A stretch of 64,000 nucleotides of DNA from Oscillospiraceae bacterium (lineage in GTDB: Bacteria > Bacillota > Clostridia > Oscillospirales > Oscillospiraceae), in the NCBI GenBank assembly GCA_017515345.1, contig JAFWFZ010000038.1, positions 38,335-102,334 on the forward strand. Direction: 5' to 3'. Within the stretch, counting starts at the first letter, position 1. Each line of letters begins with the position of its first letter. Positions 16,219-23,768 of the stretch are shown here, piece after piece. Both the position numbers and the translations under genes were made by a program. Under the pieces are notes generated by a model, which did not search any database, had not been told where the DNA came from, and worked only from the letters and a program-made list of their open reading frames with translations.

Positions 16219-17154
16219 TCAGCCGATGGTCCCTACGAATTCACTGAAAAACCGCTTGAACATGGTACAGGCATGGGCGCGGGTGGTGCCGGTGCCCATG
16301 CTGAGCTCCGTGGGCGATACGCCGTTGATGATCCCGTTGCCCACGGCCCAGCGGACCGCCTCCGTCGCCCAGTCGCTGACGGTCGGCGCGTCCTTGTACT
16401 GATCCAGCGACTCGACAAAGCCATCCGGGATGTACCGGAGGCAGCGGAAGAAGTACTGGTAGATCATGTACGCCGTCTCTTCCCGGCTGATGATCTCCTC
16501 CGGGGCAAACAGCTCCCGCTCCGCATTGGGGACCAGGCTGTTTTCCCATGCCCAGGTGACGGCGGGGAAATACCAGGCGTCGGGCTGCACGTCCTCATAC
16601 CGCGCCTCGGGCACCACGGCGGGCCGACCGGCCATATTGTACAGCACCTGGAGGACCTCGTCCCGCTTCATCTGGCGGTTGGGGGCAAAGATCCCGCCGC
16701 CGCAGCCGTGGAACAGCTCCAGCTCCACAGCGGCGCGGATATACTGGTAATACCACTCGCCGGGGATCGTATCGGTGAACGGCAGGGCGTCCCCCTCCGC
16801 CTTCACGGCGCAGGTCGCCCTGAGTCCGTCGCAGTTTACGGTGATCACCGCGGAGCCGGGGCCCACTGCCACGACCCTGCCCCGATCGCTGACGGTGGCG
16901 ACCTTCGGATCGCTGCTGGTCCAGGTGAGGGATTCATACTCCGCCGTCGCCGGAGACACCGTTTCAGTGAGCTGGGCGGCGTCGCCGGTGGTCAGGGTGA
17001 GCTGGGCCCTGTCCAGGGTGACGGAGGTGGGAATGCGGTCCTTCCACGGGTTGCCCTCATAGGGATCGGTGGGGTCCCAGCCGTTGTCCCGTTCGTCGCT
17101 GATGTAGGCGACCTTCTTCTCCGGCCTTCCCAGCGGGCCGGTATCGTCCGCGTC
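16219..17154 (-). pseudogene. Severed C-terminal part of the L,D-transpeptidase: Ig-like domain plus SLH repeats
   Basis: This stretch continues in the same reading frame directly after the TAA at 17155-17157 and stays open for 311 codons. It begins DADDTGPLGRP, a sequence that normally follows the YkuD domain. A bacterial Ig-like (Big2) domain follows (IPTSVTLDRAQLTLTTGD...TWTSSDPKVATVSD), then three SLH-type repeats (about 16219-16770) that would bind the cell wall. No ribosome site is apparent for restarting. It therefore looks like the cut-off half of a 482-residue protein, unless the stop is read through. Confidence 0.75.
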
Positions 17155-17667
17155 TTAGACGGTGACGTAGGTGCCGTCCCGGCAGTTGTCGTAGATCCAC
17201 TTGGCGTCCGCCACTTGGAGCCGCACGCAGCCCAGGGAGACGTTGGTGCCCAGGGCGTTGTACTCATGGGTCATAAGGGCGTCGTGCTCCCGATCGTAGT
17301 AGCAGACGGAGTGGAACAGGTAGTTGCCCCAGAAGCCGGTGGCGTACTGGCCGCAGGACCCGTCGATCATGTTCAGCCAGCGGTAGCGGCCGCTGGAGCC
17401 GAGGCTGAAGGTGCCCAGCGGCGTCTCCTCCCCCGGCTTGCCGGTGGAGCAGATCATGGACTTCACCGGCCGGGAGTAATACCCCTCCTCGTCCAGCCCG
17501 AAAACGGTGACGGTGCAGGTGCGCCGGTTCACCATGATGTAATACGGGCAGCCGTTTGAATAGGTGGTCGTGGCCTTCCACCGGCTGTCAGCCGCCGCGA
17601 AGACCTCCATCCCGGTGCACAGCAGCGCCAGCGCAAGGATGATGACCAGGGCTTTTCTCAGCTTCAT
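17155..17667 (-). CDS. L,D-transpeptidase (YkuD), truncated by an in-frame stop
   Basis: These 170 residues comprise a signal peptide (about 1-25) and a YkuD catalytic domain. The nucleophile is C147 in SLGCVRL, with H119 and H134 upstream. Such enzymes cross-link peptidoglycan between meso-diaminopimelate residues outside the membrane. The domain is complete, so activity could survive, but the TAA at 17155-17157 removes the Ig-like and SLH parts that would anchor it to the wall. The stop replaces what is probably a Tyr codon (TAC or TAT). Confidence 0.85.
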   Translation of the reverse strand: MKLRKALVIILALALLCTGMEVFAAADSRWKATTTYSNGCPYYIMVNRRTCTVTVFGLDEEGYYSRPVKSMICSTGKPGEETPLGTFSLGSSGRYRWLNMIDGSCGQYATGFWGNYLFHSVCYYDREHDALMTHEYNALGTNVSLGCVRLQVADAKWIYDNCRDGTYVTV

Positions 17668-17692
17668 ACGTTCCTCCTCAGGAGGCCGGGGC

Positions 17693-19702
17693 TCAATACC
17701 GGCCGATGTCTCTTGCGATCTGGTAAGCGGCGCTGGTGGCGTTCATGATGTTCCTGGGGGCCACACAGTCGCCGATCTGATAAAACTCCGGGGCGCAGTC
17801 GTACAGCAGGTTCGCCTCGGTGGAGAGGGGCTTCTGACCCACGGCGTAGATCACCGTGTCGGCGGGGATGACGTACTCCCCGTCCTTCCCCTCCACGCGG
17901 ACGCCGTCCTCGCCGATTTCCAGCGCCTTCGTGGAGGTCTTGACGGTCATATTGGGGAGCTTTTTCAGCTCCTGGGCGATGGCGATGCCGTGGACGATGG
18001 GGTCGCCGTGCCTGATGCCGGAGGAGCCGAACATCCGCTCGCTGGTGCCGGCGTCAGCCTGGGTCGCCAGTGTGGATGGCGCCATTTCCACCACGGTGAC
18101 CTGCCGGCCGAGCTGCGCCAGCCAGAGGCCCAGCTCCAGTCCCACCAGGCCGCCGCCCAGGATGACCACGTTCTTCCCGGTCATTTCGGGATCGTAGTAG
18201 ACCTGCTCGGCGCCCACCACGTTCTCCCGGTCCCAGCCCCTGATGAAGGTGGGCACCACGGGCCGCGCGCCCATGGCGGCGATGATCACGTCGGGCTCCA
18301 GGGCGCGGGCAAGCTCCGGCGTCACCGGTGTGTTCAGCCGCAGGTCGATGTCGGCCTCCAGCACCCGGCGGGCCTGATTCTTCAGATAGATGCGGAGCTT
18401 CTGCTTGAAGGGGACGTTGTGCTCGCAAAGGAGCGCGCCGCCCAGCTTATCGCTCTTTTCGCAGAGGATGACCTCATGCCCCTGCTCGGCGCAGGTGAGG
18501 GCAGCCTGCATGCCGCCGATGCCGCCGCCCGCCACCAGGACCTTTTTCCGCTTGCGGGGCGGCACGGCGTATTTGTTCTCCAGCTCGTGGCCCACCCTGG
18601 GGTTGATGGCGCAGTAGAAGATGCCGTTCACCGTGGAGCAGGAAAAACAGGTGAAGCAGCGCATGCACTGGTTCACGTCCTCATCCCTGCCCATGCGGGC
18701 CTTGATGGGGAGGTCCGGATCGGCCAGGCTCTGGCGGCCCAGCTCCACGATATCCGTCTTGCCGGAGGCGATGAGCTCCTCCATGAACGCGGGGTCGGTG
18801 AGGGCGCCCACGGTGGCCACGGGGGTCTTCACGTGCTTTTTGATCTCGGCGGCGTACTTGACGTTGACGCCGTCGGGCAGGAACATGGTGGGATGGGTGA
18901 CCATGGAGGCCGCGTCGTCCTCGTGGTGGCCGGCGGAGACGTGGATCAGGTCCACCTTGCCGTCCAGCATCTCGGCGATGCGCACGCCCTCGTCAATGTC
19001 ATAGCCGCCCTCCACGATCTCGGCGCCGGAGATGCGGATCTCGATGGGGAACGCGGGGCCAACGACCTTCCGCACCGCGTCGATCACCGCCAGGGGGAAG
19101 CGCATCCTGTTCTCCAGGGAGCCGCCCCACTTGTCGGTGCGCCTGTTCGTTCTGGGGGACATGAACTGGGCCAGCATCCAGCCGTGTCCGCCGTGGAGCG
19201 TCACCATGCCGAAGCCGCTCTGCTTGGCATAGTCCGCCGCCTGGGCGAATTTGAGGATGGCTCGCTCCAGATAATCGTCGTCCATGGCGCGGACGGGGAC
19301 CCCGTTGTGCTCCCCCTCCACCAGGCCGTACATATAACCCTCCCGCTCGGCCATGACGAAGGCGTTCTCGCCGGCGTGGTTCAGCTCCACGCTGCCCACC
19401 GCGCCGTGGCGGGTGATGGCCAGGGCGGTATCCACCAGCATGGCCTTGCCCCGCTTGTCGTCGCCCCGGAGCTGGAAGGGATGGCTGTGCCCGCAGAAGG
19501 AATCCACCATGAAGTCGCCCACGCAGACGGAGCCGAATCCGCCGATGGCCTTGGACTCGTAGAAGGCGATGGCCTCCGGCGTCAGAAAGTTCTCGCTGGT
19601 GAGATAGGGGTGATCCTGGGGGGAGGCGAAGATCCTGTTGCGGAACGTCTGCCCCGCAAGGCGGATGGGCTCAAACAGCAGCCTGTGCTTCATTTCATAC
19701 AT
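17693..19702 (-). CDS. NADH:flavin oxidoreductase / enoate reductase family (paralogue 1)
   Basis: This 669-residue protein starts at the ATG at 19702 (AGAGGAC upstream); a longer frame to 19804 overlaps the promoter. Residues about 1-370 form an old-yellow-enzyme FMN barrel (HGGHGWMLAQFMSP, WGGSLENRMRFPL). A cysteine cluster motif follows (CMRCFTCFSC...FYCAINP) for an Fe-S centre. Next comes an FAD/NAD domain with VLVAGGGIGGMQAAL and VVILGGGLVGLELG. The family includes 2,4-dienoyl-CoA reductase, enoate reductase and BaiCD/BaiH. Substrate is unknown. Two paralogues lie at 39466 and 51116. Confidence 0.92.
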   Translation of the reverse strand: MYEMKHRLLFEPIRLAGQTFRNRIFASPQDHPYLTSENFLTPEAIAFYESKAIGGFGSVCVGDFMVDSFCGHSHPFQLRGDDKRGKAMLVDTALAITRHGAVGSVELNHAGENAFVMAEREGYMYGLVEGEHNGVPVRAMDDDYLERAILKFAQAADYAKQSGFGMVTLHGGHGWMLAQFMSPRTNRRTDKWGGSLENRMRFPLAVIDAVRKVVGPAFPIEIRISGAEIVEGGYDIDEGVRIAEMLDGKVDLIHVSAGHHEDDAASMVTHPTMFLPDGVNVKYAAEIKKHVKTPVATVGALTDPAFMEELIASGKTDIVELGRQSLADPDLPIKARMGRDEDVNQCMRCFTCFSCSTVNGIFYCAINPRVGHELENKYAVPPRKRKKVLVAGGGIGGMQAALTCAEQGHEVILCEKSDKLGGALLCEHNVPFKQKLRIYLKNQARRVLEADIDLRLNTPVTPELARALEPDVIIAAMGARPVVPTFIRGWDRENVVGAEQVYYDPEMTGKNVVILGGGLVGLELGLWLAQLGRQVTVVEMAPSTLATQADAGTSERMFGSSGIRHGDPIVHGIAIAQELKKLPNMTVKTSTKALEIGEDGVRVEGKDGEYVIPADTVIYAVGQKPLSTEANLLYDCAPEFYQIGDCVAPRNIMNATSAAYQIARDIGRY

Positions 19703-19775
19703 AGCGATACCGTCCTCTCGATCATACAGAATGCGGCCTGAAAAACAGGTCGGAAATGCACAATAACTCAATATA

Positions 19776-19804
19776 AATATACCCGTTTTCCGAAAAAATG
19801 TCAA
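19776..19804 (-). promoter_or_regulatory. Promoter of enoate-reductase paralogue 1
   Basis: A perfect TTGACA (19799-19804) lies 17 bp from TATATT (19776-19781) on the minus strand. Confidence 0.8.
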
Positions 19805-19889
19805 GGCGGCGCGGGTGTGCGCGGAAGCGGCGGCTCCCCCATTCGGCCGCCGCCGTCAGGCTGCGGCCGCTTTCGCGTATCCGCCCGTC

Positions 19890-19917
19890 TTGACTTTCCC
19901 GGCCTGTCGGGTATACT
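19890..19917 (+). promoter_or_regulatory. Promoter of the MBL-fold hydrolase gene
   Basis: TTGACT (19890-19895) and TATACT (19912-19917) are 16 bp apart, about 35 bp upstream of the start codon. Confidence 0.75.
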
Positions 19918-19951
19918 GAAGGCAGACCAAACGAAGCGGGAGGGACAGACT

Positions 19952-20710
19952 ATGGATCACAGCGTTAGCTGCGCAAGGCTCTACGTTCTCCACGTGGGCG
20001 GCTTCCGGCTGCCGAGAAATTCCGTGGCGCCGGGCGCCCTGAACGGGGCGGAGCCAGTGTACATGCCCATCTACTGCTATCTCATTCAGCACCCGACACA
20101 CGGCAACATCCTGGTGGACACCGGCCAGGGCTACGACAAACCCACCCCGGCGGGCGTGGGCGGGCCGGAGGATTCCGTGGTGGCGAAGCTGGGCGAGCTG
20201 GGCCTGACGCCCGACGATATCGACTACGTGATCCTCTCCCACATGCACCTGGACCACGCCGGGGAGATGAGCCGCTTCCCCCGCTCCACCTTCGTGGTGC
20301 GCAGGGAGGAGCTGCGGGCCGCCTGGTGGCCGGAGAAATGCGAGGGCGGCTATGTCTACGACCAGTATAAGGACACGCGGGATTATACGTATATCCAGGT
20401 GCCCGACAATGTGGACTATGACCTGTTCATGGACGGGTCCGTGATCCTGGTGGATACCCACGGCCACTCCCGGGGGCACCAGTCCGTGGCGGTGCGGCTG
20501 CGGAACACCGGCCGGGCGCTCCTCATCTGCGACGCCGCCTCCCTGCGGGAGAATCTGGAGCGGAGCCTGCTGCCCGGCGTGTGCACCGATAACTGGCGCG
20601 CGCTGGAGAGTCTGGAGAAGATCCGCCGGTACGAGCGCGGCGGATACAGGCTCTTCTTCATGCACGACCCGGACGTTGAGTACAGGCTCTCGCCCCGGTA
20701 CTACGACTGA
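19952..20710 (+). CDS. MBL-fold hydrolase, N-acyl homoserine lactonase-like
   Basis: This 252-residue metallo-beta-lactamase-fold protein has the dinuclear zinc motif H97-x-H99-x-D101-H102 (SHMHLDHAG). Further ligands are likely in DTHGHSRGHQS and the C-terminal HDPD. Length and layout resemble AHL lactonases (AttM/AhlD), but other lactones or thioesters are possible substrates, since Firmicutes generally do not use AHL signals. The ATG at 19952 has GGGAGGGAC upstream. It is a single-gene unit, divergent from enoate-reductase paralogue 1. Confidence 0.85.
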   Translation: MDHSVSCARLYVLHVGGFRLPRNSVAPGALNGAEPVYMPIYCYLIQHPTHGNILVDTGQGYDKPTPAGVGGPEDSVVAKLGELGLTPDDIDYVILSHMHLDHAGEMSRFPRSTFVVRREELRAAWWPEKCEGGYVYDQYKDTRDYTYIQVPDNVDYDLFMDGSVILVDTHGHSRGHQSVAVRLRNTGRALLICDAASLRENLERSLLPGVCTDNWRALESLEKIRRYERGGYRLFFMHDPDVEYRLSPRYYD

Positions 20711-20714
20711 GATC

Positions 20715-20756
20715 AGCAGCCTCCCCTGCCAAATGGCCGGGGAGGCTGCTTCGTTT
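20715..20756 (+). terminator. Terminator after the MBL hydrolase
   Basis: AGCAGCCTCCCC (20715-20726) and GGGGAGGCTGCT (20739-20750) pair perfectly; a short T-rich stretch follows. The convergent ferredoxin operon ends nearby. Confidence 0.8.
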
Positions 20757-20768
20757 TCATGCGGAGGC

Positions 20769-21467
20769 TCATTCCTCCAGAATGCGCCCGTCGGTGGAGA
20801 TGGTCACCACCCGCCAGGGCAGGAATTTGCCGCTGGCCTTGATGGCGTTCTTCGCCATGTGCTCGATCCCGCCGCAGCAGGGCACCTCCATGCGGACGAC
20901 GGTCACGCTCTTCACGTCGTTGTCCCGGATGATCCGGGTGAGCTTTTCCGAGTAGTCGGTGCCGTCCAGCTTGGGGCAGCCCACCAGGGTGACGCGGTTT
21001 TTGATGAAGTCCTCGTGGAAATCGGCGTAGGCATAGGCGGTGCAGTCCGCCGCGATCAGCAGGTTCGCCCCGTCGAAGTACGGCGCTGCGGTCGGCACCA
21101 GCTTGAGCTGCACCGGCCACTGGGAGAGGCGGCTGACGCCCCTGGCGGCGGGGGCGGCGGACTCCTCCTCCCGGACGATGGCCCTTGCCCGGCTGCCGGG
21201 GCAGCCGCCAGCCGGGGGTTTCCCCCCGCTTTCGGCCTTTGCCTTCTTCACGGCCTCCTCATCGTAGGCGGCGGCCTCCCGCTCCACAAAGCGGATGGCG
21301 TCCGCCGGGCAGGCGGGGAGGCAGTCCCCCAGCCCGTCGCAGTAGTCCTCGCGCATGAGCTTCGCCTTGCCGTTCACCATGGCGATGGCCCCCTCGTGGC
21401 AGGCCTCGGCGCAGGCGCCGCAGCCCGTGCATTTCTCCTCGTCGATCTCAATGATTTTCCGCAGCAT
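20769..21467 (-). CDS. Ferredoxin-domain Fe-S protein
   Basis: This 232-residue protein has two [4Fe-4S] motifs at the N-terminus, CTGCGACAEAC with a later Pro-less end and CDGLGDCLPACP. A Gly/Ala-rich linker follows, then a conserved cysteine-containing C-terminal domain (LVGCPKLDG, VPCCGGIEH). Similar proteins occur beside Crp/Fnr regulators and hybrid-cluster proteins in anaerobes, probably as electron carriers in nitrosative or redox stress. The gene overlaps the upstream zinc-ribbon gene by 20 bp, so the pair is co-translated. Confidence 0.85.
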   Translation of the reverse strand: MLRKIIEIDEEKCTGCGACAEACHEGAIAMVNGKAKLMREDYCDGLGDCLPACPADAIRFVEREAAAYDEEAVKKAKAESGGKPPAGGCPGSRARAIVREEESAAPAARGVSRLSQWPVQLKLVPTAAPYFDGANLLIAADCTAYAYADFHEDFIKNRVTLVGCPKLDGTDYSEKLTRIIRDNDVKSVTVVRMEVPCCGGIEHMAKNAIKASGKFLPWRVVTISTDGRILEE

Positions 21468-21750
21468 GGGTGCTCTCCTCCTTTTTTCTCCGTTTCTCCT
21501 CTTCGCGGCGGGCCTTTTGCCGCTCCGCCAACTCCATCATATGCCCGTACATGGCGTCGCCCACGCACCGGCGGGCGTATTTGCACCACTGCACGCAGCT
21601 CAGCGTGTCGTTGTACGCCACAAAGCCGCACCTTTCGCAGGCCATCTCCGTGTCGATGGTGAACATCTCGATCAGGCTGCCGCAGTTGGGACAGACCTTC
21701 TCGATGATCTCCGGGGTGGTGGGCTTTCCCTGACATCCGCTCATGATCAT
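21448..21750 (-). CDS. Small zinc-ribbon protein of the ferredoxin operon
   Basis: This 100-residue protein starts at the ATG at 21750, 9 nt after GGAAGGAG; an in-frame ATG at 21774 lacks a ribosome site. It has a zinc-ribbon pair (CPNCG and CERCG), two more cysteines (SCVQWCKYARRC), and a charged Lys/Arg/Glu-rich C-terminus. It is the first gene of the operon controlled from the palindrome at 21817. Function is unknown; association with redox-stress ferredoxins is inferred from position. Confidence 0.75.
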   Translation of the reverse strand: MIMSGCQGKPTTPEIIEKVCPNCGSLIEMFTIDTEMACERCGFVAYNDTLSCVQWCKYARRCVGDAMYGHMMELAERQKARREEEKRRKKEESTHAAENH

Positions 21751-21773
21751 TCGGCCCCGCTCCTTCCGTCTCA

Positions 21774-21802
21774 TTGACTTCCTGCGTTCAGTATAGTATG
21801 CT
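21774..21802 (+). promoter_or_regulatory. Promoter of the crp/fnr-family gene
   Basis: TTGACT (21774-21779) and TATGCT (21797-21802) are 17 bp apart. The palindrome at 21817-21832 would lie at about +9 to +24, a position that suits autorepression. Confidence 0.55.
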
Positions 21803-21832
21803 TGGAGAGAGTTGTATGTTGAAATTTCAACA
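21790..21832 (-). promoter_or_regulatory. Divergent ferredoxin-operon promoter with Crp/Fnr-type operator
   Basis: TGTTGAAATTTCAACA (21817-21832) is a perfect 16-bp palindrome of the Crp/Fnr type. A minus-strand -10 box TATACT lies at 21790-21795 with no clear -35. With transcription starting near 21783, the palindrome is centred at about -41.5, the classic class II activator position. The regulator gene next door is the obvious binder. Confidence 0.7.
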
Positions 21833-21844
21833 CGGGAGGCGAAA

Positions 21845-22507
21845 ATGAGAAATACTCCTGAGGCGCTCCGCTCCTGCGCCCTGTTCGACGGCGTGGGGGA
21901 CCGGGAGCTCACCGCCATGCTGGGCTGCCTCGGCGCCCGGACCGGAAAATACGCCCGGGGCAGCGTGATCCTCGGGGAGGGAGACCCCGCACGGGAGCTG
22001 GGGATCGTGCTCTCCGGCTCGGCCCAGATCGTGCGGGTGGACTACTTCGGCAACCGGAGCATCGTCACGGAGATCGGGCCGGGCCAGCTCTTTGCGGAGT
22101 CCTTTGCCTGCGCGGGCGCGGAGCGGATGCCCGTGAGCGTCGTCGCCGTCCGCGACAGCGAGGTCATGCTCATCGACGCCCGCCGGATCACCGTCTCCTG
22201 CTCCAACGCCTGCGAATTCCACAGCCGGATGATCTTCAATCTGCTGAAGGTCGTGGCCCGGAAGAATCTCTTCATGGACCGGAAGCTGGAGATCACCTCA
22301 CGCCGCACCACCCGGGAGAAGCTCATGGCGTATCTCACGGATCAGGCCAGGCAGGCCGGCAGCGACCGCTTCGTCATCCCCTTTGACCGGCAGGAGCTGG
22401 CGGATTACCTGGGGGTGGAGCGCAGCGGCCTCTCCGCCGAGATCGGCAAGCTCCGGAGGGAGGGCGTGCTGGAAAGCCGCCAGAGCGAATTCACCCTGCT
22501 GCGCTGA
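21845..22507 (+). CDS. Crp/Fnr-family transcriptional regulator
   Basis: This 220-residue protein has a cyclic-nucleotide-binding-like beta barrel (about 10-120: VILGEGDPARELGIVLSG, IGPGQLFAESFAC) and a C-terminal winged helix (about 150-215: RQELADYLGVERSGLSAEIGKL). There is no N-terminal Fnr cysteine cluster, so the effector is not an Fnr-type Fe-S centre. It may sense haem/NO as HcpR does or another ligand. GGGAGG precedes the ATG at 21845. The palindromic operator lies between this gene and the divergent ferredoxin operon. Confidence 0.92.
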   Translation: MRNTPEALRSCALFDGVGDRELTAMLGCLGARTGKYARGSVILGEGDPARELGIVLSGSAQIVRVDYFGNRSIVTEIGPGQLFAESFACAGAERMPVSVVAVRDSEVMLIDARRITVSCSNACEFHSRMIFNLLKVVARKNLFMDRKLEITSRRTTREKLMAYLTDQARQAGSDRFVIPFDRQELADYLGVERSGLSAEIGKLRREGVLESRQSEFTLLR

Positions 22508-22526
22508 GCAGGACAAACCATGGACA

Positions 22527-22556
22527 ACAGCGGCCCGCCGGACGGCGGGCCGCTGT
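22527..22556. terminator. Terminator between the regulator and acpP
   Basis: ACAGCGGCCCGCC pairs perfectly with GGCGGGCCGCTGT around a short loop; TTTGTCTGTC follows on the plus strand. The flanking genes converge. Confidence 0.8.
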
Positions 22557-22589
22557 TTGTCTGTCTATTCTTCGGATCGTTCCTTCGGA

Positions 22590-22823
22590 TCAGCCGACCA
22601 GCTTCTCGATGAATCTGGTCACATCGCCCACGGTGGTGAACTCGTTCACGGACTCGTCGGTGATGATAATGCCGTACTCATCCTCGATGGTGGTGATCAT
22701 CTCCACCACGTCCAGGGAATCGGCGCCCAGATCCCGGGCGATGTCGGTCTCCTCCGTGATCTGCTCCGGATCCAGCTCAAGCTGGTCCGCGAGGATCCGT
22801 CTGATCGTCTCAAAAACAGTCAT
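22590..22823 (-). CDS. acpP: Acyl carrier protein
   Basis: This 77-residue acidic protein has the phosphopantetheine site DSL, with the carrier serine at residue 36 (LGADSLDVVEM). Length and sequence are typical of the fatty-acid ACP. It is separated from other fatty-acid genes and lies 15 bp downstream of khpB on the same strand. It may be the main or an accessory ACP. Confidence 0.93.
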   Translation of the reverse strand: MTVFETIRRILADQLELDPEQITEETDIARDLGADSLDVVEMITTIEDEYGIIITDESVNEFTTVGDVTRFIEKLVG

Positions 22824-22838
22824 GCTCTCTCCTCCTTC

Positions 22839-23768
22839 TCAGCTCCACTCCCGGTAGTTGGGCGTCTCGGTCACGACAGGCGCGGGCTCCGGCGTCTCTT
22901 CCCGCTCCACAGGCTCATGCCGGCGGGAACGCTGCCGGTCCTCCCTGTAGCCGCGGCCGCCGTCTCTGCCGCCGCCGTCTCTGCCGTTGCCGCGCTCATA
23001 GGACACCACCACGCGCCGGTTGGGGTCCGTGCCCACGGAATAGGTGGTGATATGCTCCACCCCCTGCAGCGCCGTGTGGATCACGTGCCGCTCGTAGGCG
23101 TTCATGGGCTCCAGCGTCATGTTGCGCCGGTACTTGACCGCCTTGGCGGCCGTCTTCACCGCGAGACGCTCCAGCGCCTCGTTCCGGCGCTCCCGGTAGT
23201 TCTCCGCGTCGACCATGATGCGGGTGCGGCCGGAGGAGCCCCGGTTCACCACGTAGTTCGCCAGGTGCTGGATGGCGTCCAGCGTCTCACCCCGTCTGCC
23301 GATGAGGGCGCCGGGATCGCTGCCCGTGAGCACCACGCGGATGCCGTTCTCATCCTCCGTGATGGCGGGCTCCGCCTCCACGTCCATGCGGGCAAACAGG
23401 CCGCGAAGGAACTCGCCGGTCTTCTGCGCCTTGGCGGAGAGCTCGCCGGCGGGCGCGGGTGCCGCCTTCTTTTCAGGGGCGGGCGCGGGGGCCGGCTCCG
23501 GCTTCTTTTCCCGGACGGGCGCCTTTTCCCGGACGGGCTCCGGCTTCTTTTCCGGCGCCGGCGCGGGCTTTTTCTCCTCCTCCGGCTCGCCGGGCACCTC
23601 GAAGGTGAGGCGCACCACGGCCGGGGAGCTGCCTATGCCGAGAAAGCCCGATTTCGCGCGCTCGATGATCTCCACCGAGACCTCGTCCCGCTCAAGGCCA
23701 AGCTGTTCCAGGCCGGCGGCGACGGCGTCTTCCTCAGACTTTCCGGTAAAATCCATCGTTTTAATCAT
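22839..23768 (-). CDS. khpB: RNA-binding protein KhpB (Jag)
   Basis: This 309-residue protein starts at the ATG at 23768, with AGGAGG 6 nt upstream; it overlaps the yidC stop. Domains are Jag-N (about 1-52, AKSGFLGIGSS), a Pro/Glu/Lys/Ala-rich linker (about 60-105), a KH domain (ALIGRRGETLDAIQHL) and an R3H domain (NAYERHVIHTAL). The tail is rich in Arg, Gly and Asp. KhpB binds RNA with KhpA and affects cell division and length in Gram-positives. It lies directly after yidC, the usual order near the origin. Confidence 0.93.
   Translation of the reverse strand: MIKTMDFTGKSEEDAVAAGLEQLGLERDEVSVEIIERAKSGFLGIGSSPAVVRLTFEVPGEPEEEKKPAPAPEKKPEPVREKAPVREKKPEPAPAPAPEKKAAPAPAGELSAKAQKTGEFLRGLFARMDVEAEPAITEDENGIRVVLTGSDPGALIGRRGETLDAIQHLANYVVNRGSSGRTRIMVDAENYRERRNEALERLAVKTAAKAVKYRRNMTLEPMNAYERHVIHTALQGVEHITTYSVGTDPNRRVVVSYERGNGRDGGGRDGGRGYREDRQRSRRHEPVEREETPEPAPVVTETPNYREWS

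Noticed and set aside
17564..19741. 725-codon frame antisense to enoate-reductase paralogue 1
   Set aside because: The same kind of His/Asp/Gly-rich antisense frame occurs opposite all three paralogues, which reflects their shared codon bias and not a gene.
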